Shown here: positions 1 to 5,648 of the stretch, in pieces
How the letters are laid out: the number at the start of each line of letters is the position of its first letter
Position numbering within the stretch: the stretch's first letter is position 1
From: PNKC01 sp039917655
GTDB taxonomy: Bacteria; Chloroflexota; Dehalococcoidia; Tepidiformales; Tepidiformaceae
Assembly (NCBI GenBank): GCA_039917655.1
Contig: JBDSJC010000187.1
Coordinates: 1 to 9,495, forward strand
Length of the DNA stretch: 9,495 nucleotides
Reading direction: 5' to 3'
Translations under genes and position numbers: made by a program
The notes under the pieces: generated by a model
Databases searched by the model: none
Told to the model about the DNA's origin: nothing
What the model saw: the letters and a program-made list of their open reading frames with translations, nothing else

Positions 1-50
1 GTCATTGGCTGTGTCGGTATTGGGCGGCGAGCGCGTCCCCTGTCCGCCAG

Positions 51-641
51 TTATTGGCGCTGCGGGGTGTCGGTCTTTGCTGGAGTTGTGGTGGGTGAGG
101 GGGTGTTCGGTGGGGAGGTGCTGCGCGTAGGGTCGCCACCGATCCCGCCGTCCACCTTGCGCTCGCTGCGGACCCCTTGCCCCGGCGTTGGGGACGGAGT
201 CGGCGTTCGGGTCGGAGTCTCCGTGGGCTTCGGGGTGGGCGTCGCCGTACGAGGCTCGGGCTGATTCGAGGCGGGAGTCGCGTCCGCGGGCGGTAGGCCT
301 TGGGCGATCGAGTTAGTTGCCAGCCTGTTGCCGGTCAAAACGATCGCGCGCGAGTCCGCGTCTTCGCATCTGTCGCGGGGTTCACGCGGCTTCGAGACAC
401 GCGCAAGATCCTTGCCACAGAGCTTGGGTTCGCCGCATTTCTCGTCAATCTTAGGCTTGTTGCCTTCTGAGCGACGCTCTTCATCACAGTGTTGCGGTGT
501 CGGCGTTGGAGGGACAGTGACGTGAACGGGCAATTTGATGAGCGCCACACGGCCCCCGTCCCCTCGCACCCCTGCTGCTGATGCCACGATGACCGTCAAC
601 GCACCAATCACCAGCAGCGTAGCCACCACTTTTCGCAGCAC
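51..641 (-). CDS. Secreted or membrane-anchored Pro/Thr-rich hypothetical protein
   Basis: I do not recognise a family. The 196-residue protein has a short basic N-terminus and a hydrophobic stretch at about residues 5-24, so it should be exported or anchored in the membrane. Four cysteines lie at 52, 69, 75 and 92 in a very charged region (about 50-100), which could form two disulfides outside the cell. From about 117 to the end it is low-complexity Pro/Thr/Ser-rich with TPTP-like repeats, as in wall-spanning or stalk segments. It starts at GTG (639-641), one base after the TGA of the signal peptidase gene (643-645), so translation is probably coupled. It is last in the minus-strand cassette. 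A surface or accessory role, possibly as a peptidase client, is inferred from position and composition only. The reading frame is real by its context and signal sequence, but the function is unknown. Confidence 0.7.
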   Translation of the reverse strand: MLRKVVATLLVIGALTVIVASAAGVRGDGGRVALIKLPVHVTVPPTPTPQHCDEERRSEGNKPKIDEKCGEPKLCGKDLARVSKPREPRDRCEDADSRAIVLTGNRLATNSIAQGLPPADATPASNQPEPRTATPTPKPTETPTRTPTPSPTPGQGVRSERKVDGGIGGDPTRSTSPPNTPSPTTTPAKTDTPQRQ

Positions 642-642
642 A

Positions 643-2247
643 TCAGGCCTCGCTCAAGGTTGCTGTGGCCTTTGGCGCGTCGCCAGGAACCTCATACACG
701 TAGGTGAGCCCAGCGTCCTGGATAAAATAGAGATGTGCACCGTCTTCCGTCACGTGATGCAGGATCATGCGTGCGTCCTTTTTGGCCAGCTTGACGAGGT
801 CGGCCATGCTCTGAAGCCCGATCTCGTTGACGCCATCGCGTTCGACGTCCGAGTTCCGTACGGATACGAGGAGGGAGCCATAACGAGCGCGGATCCTCCC
901 CGCTTCTCCCCGGCCGAGCCCCAGCCCGATAAAGGCGCCGAACACGGCAGCCAGCACGCCAGCGACCAGCACCCCGGCAACAGAGACGACTCGCGCAGCC
1001 GCGACGGTCATCGTTCCCAAAGGCGTCGCGATGTGACTCGTGCCCGTCACCTGCCTGCTGAGGGTCTTCGCATCGACTTGGTAGAGTTTGGAGTCAGGAG
1101 TCAGCTGACCCCGGTCCAGGGCCATCCTGTAGCTGGGCGTGAATACATCGTCGATCCGCTGCCCGGACACATCGCCAACGATGTGAACCCTTGGGGTGAC
1201 TACGATTTCGTAACTGTTGGCTTTGAAGGAAGTCTCGTCTTCGATCGTTTTGATGAGCGCCTGTAGCGACGACAAGGTAATTCGAGCGGTGAGGCTTGCA
1301 GTCGTTGCGGCGAACGGCGTGCCTTCGATCGTTTCGACCGTCTTCGACCAACCCTTCTCCCCGGCACGGAGGACGACGGTAGCGGATAGCTCTCCGGCGA
1401 CGTTCCCCTGAGACGTCCCCGGTGGTAACTGCAGTTGGTAGCTGAATCCGATGTCGAGGCGCGGGTCTGACGACAGGTACATGGGCTGGATGACAGAGGC
1501 ATCCTTATCAGCGTTCCCTGTCGAAACCACGGGCCCGACGATGCCGCTCGGATACAGCGATGACGGCGCGACAGCCGCTGTGTACCCAAACGAGCCTGAG
1601 TGCGAATACTTGGTCGCCTCAGCCGATGACGTCTCCTTCTCCGAGCGCCATGAGACGAACGCAAGACCAAGAAAGAGTACCGCGGCAACCCCCGCAACAA
1701 CGAGCGCGCTGGTAGCCCAGATCGGGGCACCCTGGTCATTGATCCCGTTCTTCTGATTCAACTTCTTCCACCTGCCATTTCGTCTCCGTCTCTGTTCCCC
1801 GCTGCCGACTGCGAGCACGACTCCGAACAGTCCTCCGAACGTTGCCAGGGCGTCCGGCTGCTTCACTCTCTGTAGCCAGGTCCCTGCGCCTTCCATGTGG
1901 AACCATGACGCGCCAACGATGTCGTTGTTCGTGGGCCCCCATGGGTCGTCCGATGTCTTGTTGTCGCCGCGTGTAACGAAGCCGGACGCTGCATCACCGC
2001 CCACGATGCGGTGGATGATAAACTTCCCCTCGGCCCGAAAGGTGACCTTGTCCCCGAGGCCGTAGCTGCGATGCTTCCGGGCGATGACCAGGTCGCCGGT
2101 GTGGTACGTCGGGTCCATGCTTTGTCCGCTCACGATGACGTAAGACGTATCTCCACCCAGCGCGGTTGGACGGAGCAGCACGAACCATCCGGCGGCGATG
2201 CTGATCGCCACAACCACAATTGCTAACCGGAAGTGTAGTGCGCTCAA
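643..2247 (-). CDS. SipW-type signal peptidase I fused to a DUF5305-like domain
   Basis: This 534-residue membrane protein joins two modules. Residues 7-25 form TM1. Residues 36-115 carry the S26 signal peptidase core: SGQSMDP with nucleophile Ser43, IIHRIVG with His79, and TRGDN plus Asp100/Asp101. His stands where bacterial LepB has its general-base Lys, which is the archaeal/ER/SipW (S26B) type. TM2 (about 133-148) is followed by a basic cytosolic loop (RRRR at 153-156) and TM3 (177-199). An extracytoplasmic beta-rich region (about 200-412, opening with a YSHSGSFGYTA motif) resembles DUF5305. TM4 (about 418-443) leads to an 89-residue cytosolic tail. The expected role is to cleave signal peptides of exported surface proteins, most likely the product of 2365-2742. 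The start is TTG, supported by AAGGA six bases upstream. Family SipW proteins are much shorter, so the C-terminal extension of about 330 residues is the unusual part. The peptidase call is firm; the DUF5305 match is from memory of the family pattern. Confidence 0.85.
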   Translation of the reverse strand: MSALHFRLAIVVVAISIAAGWFVLLRPTALGGDTSYVIVSGQSMDPTYHTGDLVIARKHRSYGLGDKVTFRAEGKFIIHRIVGGDAASGFVTRGDNKTSDDPWGPTNNDIVGASWFHMEGAGTWLQRVKQPDALATFGGLFGVVLAVGSGEQRRRRNGRWKKLNQKNGINDQGAPIWATSALVVAGVAAVLFLGLAFVSWRSEKETSSAEATKYSHSGSFGYTAAVAPSSLYPSGIVGPVVSTGNADKDASVIQPMYLSSDPRLDIGFSYQLQLPPGTSQGNVAGELSATVVLRAGEKGWSKTVETIEGTPFAATTASLTARITLSSLQALIKTIEDETSFKANSYEIVVTPRVHIVGDVSGQRIDDVFTPSYRMALDRGQLTPDSKLYQVDAKTLSRQVTGTSHIATPLGTMTVAAARVVSVAGVLVAGVLAAVFGAFIGLGLGRGEAGRIRARYGSLLVSVRNSDVERDGVNEIGLQSMADLVKLAKKDARMILHHVTEDGAHLYFIQDAGLTYVYEVPGDAPKATATLSEA

Positions 2248-2278
2248 GTTTGTTCCTTCGGATGTTTTAAATGGAGAT

Positions 2279-2308
2279 CATGGGGAGTGCGCAGGCGCGC
2301 TCCCCATG
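2279..2308 (-). terminator. Intercistronic hairpin between exported protein and peptidase genes
   Basis: CATGGGGAG and CTCCCCATG form a perfect 9-bp stem. On the minus-strand RNA a C/A mismatch, three further GC pairs and a CCUG loop follow. It lies in the 117-base gap between the two genes. No strong U-tract follows (AUCUCCAUUUAAAAC), so it could be a weak terminator/attenuator or a 3'-end stabiliser that keeps the small exported protein more abundant than its peptidase. The structure is seen; the role is inferred. Confidence 0.5.
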
Positions 2309-2364
2309 AGGTATCGATCGGTACAGGCCCCTGGCTTTCGACAGGAGCATGCGAAGATTCGGCC

Positions 2365-2742
2365 TCAGCTCCCCAATACGATGGTGACGCTGTTGAGGGT
2401 ACCCGTGGCAACGGGGTTGACTGTAGTGCACGTGACGACCGATCCCGCGATTGTGCACGACCAGTTCGGGAAGTCGTCGACGCCGGTCGGCGCAGTCGTA
2501 TTGGCGCCTTGGCCTCGGAACAGGGCAGTGGTTGCGTTCGGGCTCGTGCTGAACGAAGCGCCAACGACGTTTCCGCCGCCGTTGAGTGTGAATGAGATGG
2601 CGCTGGTGGTGAAACCGCCAACAACTTCGGAGCCGACGCCCGCATTGCCACCGGGACCGCTGACGCCAGCAGCGAATCCGAAGGCGCTGGTTAGAAGGGC
2701 AGCGCCGAGGGCGAAGCCTCCGAACATCTTGAACTTGTTCAT
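2365..2742 (-). CDS. Small exported protein, likely substrate of the adjacent SipW-type peptidase
   Basis: This is a 125-residue protein with an N-terminal signal peptide: Lys at 2 and 4, then a hydrophobic Gly/Ala-rich stretch to about residue 26. The mature part, about 100 residues, is rich in Gly, Thr, Ser, Val and Asn with alternating polar and hydrophobic residues, which suggests an all-beta fold. Cys96 and Cys105 flank a short AGSVVT turn and could make one disulfide. The chain ends in a beta-strand-like VTIVLGS. It is the first gene of the cassette and precedes the SipW-type peptidase, as the TasA/camelysin-type substrates of Firmicutes lie beside sipW. I do not detect clear TasA sequence identity. 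The start ATG has GGAGAG (2753-2758) ten bases upstream. A subunit of a surface fibre or coat is a reasonable guess, but only from context, size and composition. Confidence 0.75.
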   Translation of the reverse strand: MNKFKMFGGFALGAALLTSAFGFAAGVSGPGGNAGVGSEVVGGFTTSAISFTLNGGGNVVGASFSTSPNATTALFRGQGANTTAPTGVDDFPNWSCTIAGSVVTCTTVNPVATGTLNSVTIVLGS

Positions 2743-3062
2743 GGTTGTCTATCTCTCCATGCGCCCACGAAGGGGCGCTTGCTTGCGCCGCCCACAGTTG
2801 CGGACGGCAGGGTCTGTATCCAGTAAGGGAAATGCCAGGGGTTGGATAAGACTCTGACCCGGGGGCGCTCCTTTCCGGGTCGCAGGAGAGAATCAGGGTT
2901 TGCCCGCAGTGCAAACTTTGGGCGGATCCTGAATGCTGTGGAAACCTAGTGGATGCTAGAATTCCTTCAGCAAGGCGAGTGCAATTCTCCTTGCGACCAG
3001 CCCGGTTGCGGTTCCCGCCGCGACCGGGCTTTCCTCCGTTCGTTTTCCGGCAACATTGCCGG
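2743..3062 (-). promoter_or_regulatory. Structured putative 5' leader of the surface-protein cassette
   Basis: No gene is evident here. On the minus strand the stretch before the start at 2742 is packed with stems: 3047-3062 (arms CCGGCAA/TTGCCGG), 2999-3030, 2970-2994 (GCAAGG/CCTTGC), 2898-2916 (GTTTGC/GCAAAC), 2856-2881 (GACCCGG/CCGGGTC) and 2787-2808 (GCCGTCC/GGGCGGC with one G-U). The last, 2761-2778 (GCGCCC/GGGCGC), ends two bases before the ribosome-binding site. An alternative stem (2772-2792) would exclude the last two. This fits an mRNA leader that switches between folds. It does not match a riboswitch class that I can identify with confidence. Confidence 0.45.
2999..3030 (+). terminator. 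Strong GC hairpin, terminator-like on the plus strand
   Basis: AGCCCGGT and ACCGGGCT pair over 8 bp. A T-G wobble and a GCGG/CCGC stem with a TTCCCG loop extend it, followed by TTTCCTCC. The plus orientation is the more stable, because the wobble becomes a C/A mismatch on the minus strand, yet no plus-strand gene precedes it. It may instead be part of the minus-strand leader. The U-tract is short, so terminator function is uncertain. Confidence 0.4.
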
Positions 3063-3107
3063 GGGATGCATGGTGGCCATGGAGTGAATAATTAGTCAAT
3101 AGCCCGA

Positions 3108-3126
3108 ACGTGTACAGGTGTACGTG
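3108..3126. promoter_or_regulatory. Operator-like repeated GTGTAC motif
   Basis: ACGTGTACAGGTGTACGTG contains two direct copies of GTGTAC eight bases apart, with ACGT at both ends. It sits just upstream, in the minus-strand sense, of the TAATTA candidate -10 in the AT-rich zone before the surface cassette. It could be a regulator binding site. The repeat is visible; binding is a guess. Confidence 0.25.
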
Positions 3127-3552
3127 TTGGTGGATATTGCGACAACAGATGACGCGAATTTGGTCCGTATCTTCACAAACAACGTCCACTCCACACCATT
3201 TCGCGGCCTCGGTTCAGGTTCGAATGATCCATAATGTAGGAATTTCGTAAGAATTCTGCAATCATTGCCATTCGGGGTGTTGAGTGCCGTTCGCTAAGCG
3301 GGACTACGGGGCTTTGTGATACTCGAGCCGGGCAGCGCGGCGTCCTTGACAGTCGCGCTACCGACTTGGTTTAGCGGCAGCGGTTGGGCGACCTCACAAG
3401 CACGCACCACCGACACCCGCCCCTCGGCCCTAACCCCCTCGCCATGCCACCCTCCCCAAAACGCCAGCCGCGCCTCAGGACCCCGCACCCCGCGCCTCCG
3501 GGCTCGGAGCTCGGGACTCAAGAACGCAAGGAACGCGCCCAACCGGCTAGCG

Positions 3553-3572
3553 AACGGGCTAAAACGGGCTAA
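3553..3572. repeat. Tandem duplication of 10-mer AACGGGCTAA
   Basis: Two exact adjacent copies of AACGGGCTAA occur, and a related GGCTAGCGAAC precedes them. It lies in non-coding DNA about 75 bases upstream of the LLM oxidoreductase gene. It may be slippage-derived or a tandem binding site. Confidence 0.6.
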
Positions 3573-3612
3573 AAACGCAAAAGCACTTTTCAGGAGAAAA
3601 TGGGATCTCAGC

Positions 3613-3631
3613 ACTCGGAACTCGGAACTCG
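3613..3631. repeat. 7-mer tandem repeat ACTCGGA, about 2.7 copies
   Basis: ACTCGGA is repeated twice exactly, followed by a partial ACTCG. Related CTCGGAGCTCGGGACTC text occurs about 110 bases earlier. It lies just upstream of the TAGAAT element of the LLM gene. Confidence 0.6.
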
Positions 3632-3645
3632 TCGGCGAGAGCCGC

Positions 3646-3651
3646 TAGAAT
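3646..3651 (+). promoter_or_regulatory. Candidate -10 element (TAGAAT) for a leaderless start
   Basis: TAGAAT is followed by exactly seven bases and then GTG at 3659. TANNNT-N7-start is the usual geometry of leaderless transcripts in several bacterial phyla. No -35 is apparent. The same geometry recurs at 7952-7957. Confidence 0.35.
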
Positions 3652-3658
3652 GTGGCGC

Positions 3659-4594
3659 GTGAACGCTCCCTCCGTCTCCGTCATGCTGCGCTCTTGGGAT
3701 CTGCGCACCGGCGTCACCCCCCAGATGACGCTGGACGCCGCCCGCCAGGCCGAAGCCGCCGGGCTGGATGGCATCCTCGCCGGCGACCACGTCACCTTTT
3801 ATGGCTACGGCAACGATGGCCTCGTTACGCTCACCGCCATCGCCGCCGTCACCGGGCGCGTGGAACTGAAGACGGCGGTCTACCTCCTGCCGCTGCGCCA
3901 CCCCGTACCGGTCGCGCTGCACGTCGCGCAGTTGGACCAGTTGAGCATGGGCAGGCTGGTGCTCGGCGTAGGAATCGGCGGCGAAGACCCCCACGAGTTC
4001 ACGAGCTGCGGCATCGACCCCCGGACACGCGGCGCCCGTGCCAACGAGGCGCTCCAGATCCTCCCGAAACTCTGGACAGAGGACGGCGTGACGTTCACTG
4101 GGAAGCACTTCCAGTTGGACAACGTCACCGTCTACCCGAAACCCTTGCGCCGCGTCCCGATCTTCGTCGGCGGGCGCAGCGACGCCGCCCTCATCCGCGC
4201 GGGGCGCTTCGGCGATGGCTACACCGGCATCTGGCAATCAGTCGAACGCTTCCGCCAGGCCCAGGCGATCGCCAAAGAGGCCGCCGCCGTTGCCGGACGC
4301 GACCCCGAGGCGATCGAATTCGGCATGCAGTTCTGGATGAGCGTCGGGAAGACTCGCGATGAAGCGCGCGGCTGGGTGAGCAAGGGCATGGAGGCGACCT
4401 ACCGGCTGCCCTTCGAACGCTTCGAACGCTACACCCCGTTCGGGTCGGCGGGCGAAGTAGCGGAGGCGATCATGCCGTTCGTTGAGGCCGGCGCGCGGCA
4501 CATCAATCTGCTGCCCGTCCAGGCCTCACCCGAGGAGTTGGTGGAGGGCGCCGCTGCCGTCCGCGAGGCGCTGCGCTCCATGACCCAAACGTGA
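3659..4594 (+). CDS. LLM-class (luciferase-like) flavin/F420-dependent oxidoreductase
   Basis: This is a TIM-barrel oxidoreductase of the bacterial luciferase superfamily, using reduced FMN or F420; the substrate is unknown. It is 311 residues from the GTG, normal for single-chain LLM enzymes. Typical signatures appear in order: LDGILAGDHV (about 36-45), a TGRVELKTAVYLLPLRHP strand-loop (about 65-82), LDQLSMGRLVLGVGIGG (92-108), RANEALQILPKLWTEDGVTFTGKHF (about 127-151), then YPKPLRRVPIFVGGRSDAAL and AGRFGDGYTG (about 159-190), which line the cofactor site. An ATG at 3650 adds three residues behind a weak GAGAG. I prefer GTG 3659 because a TAGAAT element lies seven bases upstream and overlaps that ATG. 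The gene stands alone on the plus strand and converges with the receiver gene. Whether it binds F420 or FMN cannot be told from what I can see. Confidence 0.85.
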   Translation: MNAPSVSVMLRSWDLRTGVTPQMTLDAARQAEAAGLDGILAGDHVTFYGYGNDGLVTLTAIAAVTGRVELKTAVYLLPLRHPVPVALHVAQLDQLSMGRLVLGVGIGGEDPHEFTSCGIDPRTRGARANEALQILPKLWTEDGVTFTGKHFQLDNVTVYPKPLRRVPIFVGGRSDAALIRAGRFGDGYTGIWQSVERFRQAQAIAKEAAAVAGRDPEAIEFGMQFWMSVGKTRDEARGWVSKGMEATYRLPFERFERYTPFGSAGEVAEAIMPFVEAGARHINLLPVQASPEELVEGAAAVREALRSMTQT

Positions 4595-4657
4595 TCTTGA
4601 CCGCGGGCTTAGACGGTTCTCCCCCACCCAACGCCGCGGATGCAGGCCGTCCTTGAG

Positions 4658-5083
4658 CTACGCCGCCGCGCTATGCCTGCCCGGCAACGACGAGAGGTGC
4701 TGTGACGGCCGTGCGAAATCGCGCAGTGTTTCGCGCAGTTCGTGCGCCTGCACCGGCTTCGTCAGGAAGGCGCAGACGCCCAGCCGGAAGCAACTCACGA
4801 CCTGGCGATCTTCTACAGCCTGGCTAAGCATGGCCACCGCCACCTGGCTCAGCCAACGGGTCTGGCGGATCCTGCCGAGGAGTTCGATCCCGTTCATGTC
4901 CGGCAGACTGAAGTCCAGGAAGATGAGCGAAGGGGCGACTCTCCGCGCCTCCAACAGGGCCAGCGCGCCTTCGCCAGAGGACGCCACCAGCACCTCCGCG
5001 CCGCGTTGCGCCACGGCCAGCTGCTGGACCGTCCGGGCCGCTTCGCCTTCGCTCTTATCGACTACCAGGAACGTATACGGCAT
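4658..5083 (-). CDS. Stand-alone response-regulator receiver (CheY-like) protein
   Basis: This 141-residue single-domain receiver would take phosphate from a histidine kinase and signal by protein contact, since no output or DNA-binding domain follows. Asp57 in LIFLDFSLPDMNGIELL is the phosphoacceptor, Ser87 in AMLSQ is the switch Thr/Ser, and Lys109 in FLTKPV is the conserved lysine. The beta1 acidic pair is reduced to Asp9 followed by Lys10 (VVDKSE), whereas active receivers usually have two acidic residues there to hold magnesium. The last 30 residues are a polar tail. It lies 112 bases downstream of the DUF35 gene on the same strand and converges with the LLM gene. A weak TACTGT (5094-5099) could be its own -10. 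No kinase gene is in the window. Confidence 0.85.
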   Translation of the reverse strand: MPYTFLVVDKSEGEAARTVQQLAVAQRGAEVLVASSGEGALALLEARRVAPSLIFLDFSLPDMNGIELLGRIRQTRWLSQVAVAMLSQAVEDRQVVSCFRLGVCAFLTKPVQAHELRETLRDFARPSQHLSSLPGRHSAAA

Positions 5084-5195
5084 GGCACCACCAACAGTAC
5101 GAGTCTGTGATGGTTTTCGGCAGGGGGAGCGCCGATCTTCAACCTCCTTGTCACCGGGCGTTTTGTCCCCAGCTGAAACGCGGTGGCCGGTCGCT

Positions 5196-5648
5196 CTACC
5201 CGGCGCTTGGGCGAAACTGCACCAGCGTCACTTCCGGCGTCACGTCTTCGAAGCTCACCTGCAACGGCATGCCGATGCGCACGTCTCCCGGTGGGCAGCC
5301 GAGGATGTTCGCGGTCATGTGCGGCCCCTCCTCCAGTTCCACAATGGCGATGACGTACGGTTCATCGCCAGCCCACTGGGGGGCCGTCGCGCGGCGGGCC
5401 ACGGTGTACGAATAGACGCTCGCGCGGCCCGAGACCTCCACCCATTCGAGCACATCGCCGGGCGCAAACGGGGAGACCGCGCGCGGGTAGAAGACGTACT
5501 TCCCGGTCTGCTTCGAGCGCTGAATCAACAGCTGGTGGCGCTTCGCCGCCTCCCAGAACGGCCGTGAGACATCTGTCGGCTCGGGCAGCGGCTTCATGTA
5601 CGGAGTGGCGGCCGTGCTGGTCGTGGTTGCTTCCGTGGGCTCAGTCAC
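5196..5648 (-). CDS. DUF35/OB-fold acyl-CoA-associated protein without zinc cysteines
   Basis: This 150-residue protein belongs to the DUF35 group (rubredoxin-like zinc ribbon plus OB-fold) that partners thiolase-superfamily enzymes. After a polar N-terminus comes the helix DVSRPFWEAAKRHQLLIQRS (about 26-45), the degenerate ribbon KQTGKYVFYPRAVSPF (46-61), and the OB-fold from about 68, with GRASVYSYTVARR, YVIAIVELEEGP and MPLQVSFEDV. Ribbon positions that normally hold Cys are Ser45, Thr48, Val58 and Phe61, so zinc binding should be lost. The only Cys is 118, in ILGCPPG. It starts at GTG (5646-5648), overlapping the thiolase-like stop TAG by one base, so the two are translationally coupled and likely form a complex. 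It probably binds acyl-CoA substrate for its partner, as ChsH2-DUF35 does for Ltp2. Confidence 0.82.
   Translation of the reverse strand: MTEPTEATTTSTAATPYMKPLPEPTDVSRPFWEAAKRHQLLIQRSKQTGKYVFYPRAVSPFAPGDVLEWVEVSGRASVYSYTVARRATAPQWAGDEPYVIAIVELEEGPHMTANILGCPPGDVRIGMPLQVSFEDVTPEVTLVQFRPSAG

Larger units (their letters stand above)
3063..3645. other. Non-coding intergenic region between divergent genes
   Basis: I see no convincing gene in these roughly 580 bases. The part from 3063 to about 3290 is clearly richer in A/T than the surrounding DNA and probably holds the promoter of the minus-strand surface cassette. A TAATTA (3089-3094) could serve as a -10, but no good -35 was found. An operator-like repeat lies at 3108-3126. 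From about 3410 to 3510 the plus strand is C-rich and low in complexity. From 3550 to 3631 there are short tandem repeats. Open frames here have proline/arginine-rich, non-protein-like composition. Confidence 0.6.

Noticed and set aside
1..50. Possible start of another minus-strand gene (ATG at 3-5)
   Set aside because: Only the first codons could be inside the window and there is no ribosome-binding site, so nothing can be supported.
535..1266. 243-codon plus-strand open frame
   Set aside because: It is antisense to the signal peptidase/DUF5305 gene, whose motifs are clear on the other strand.
2787..2830. Possible cobalamin riboswitch fragment (CCGCAACTGTG on the minus strand)
   Set aside because: The short match lacks the GGTG and the B12-box text in the right order, and no cobalamin gene is nearby.
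2856..2940. Possible class I cyclic-di-GMP riboswitch in the leader (GGGCAAACC text on the minus strand)
   Set aside because: The GCAAACC match is good, but the following GNRA-capped stem and the GGGACGCAAAGCC core are absent, and GCAAAC is better explained by a local GTTTGC hairpin.
2956..3189. 77-codon minus-strand open frame
   Set aside because: It overlaps the structured leader, has no good ribosome-binding site, and its composition (His/Cys-rich, mixed) does not resemble a known small protein.
3211..3230. tRNA T-loop-like GGTTCGAAT
   Set aside because: Flanking bases do not form a T-stem, and no anticodon or acceptor stems are present.
3294..3648. Overlapping open frames of about 100 codons on both strands
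   Set aside because: Arg/Pro/Ser-rich translations across low-complexity and tandem-repeat DNA; no ribosome-binding site or family signature.
5143..5149. AAGGAGG on the minus strand upstream of the receiver gene
   Set aside because: It is about 60 bases from the receiver ATG, and no ATG or GTG lies at usable spacing in a frame that gives a protein.
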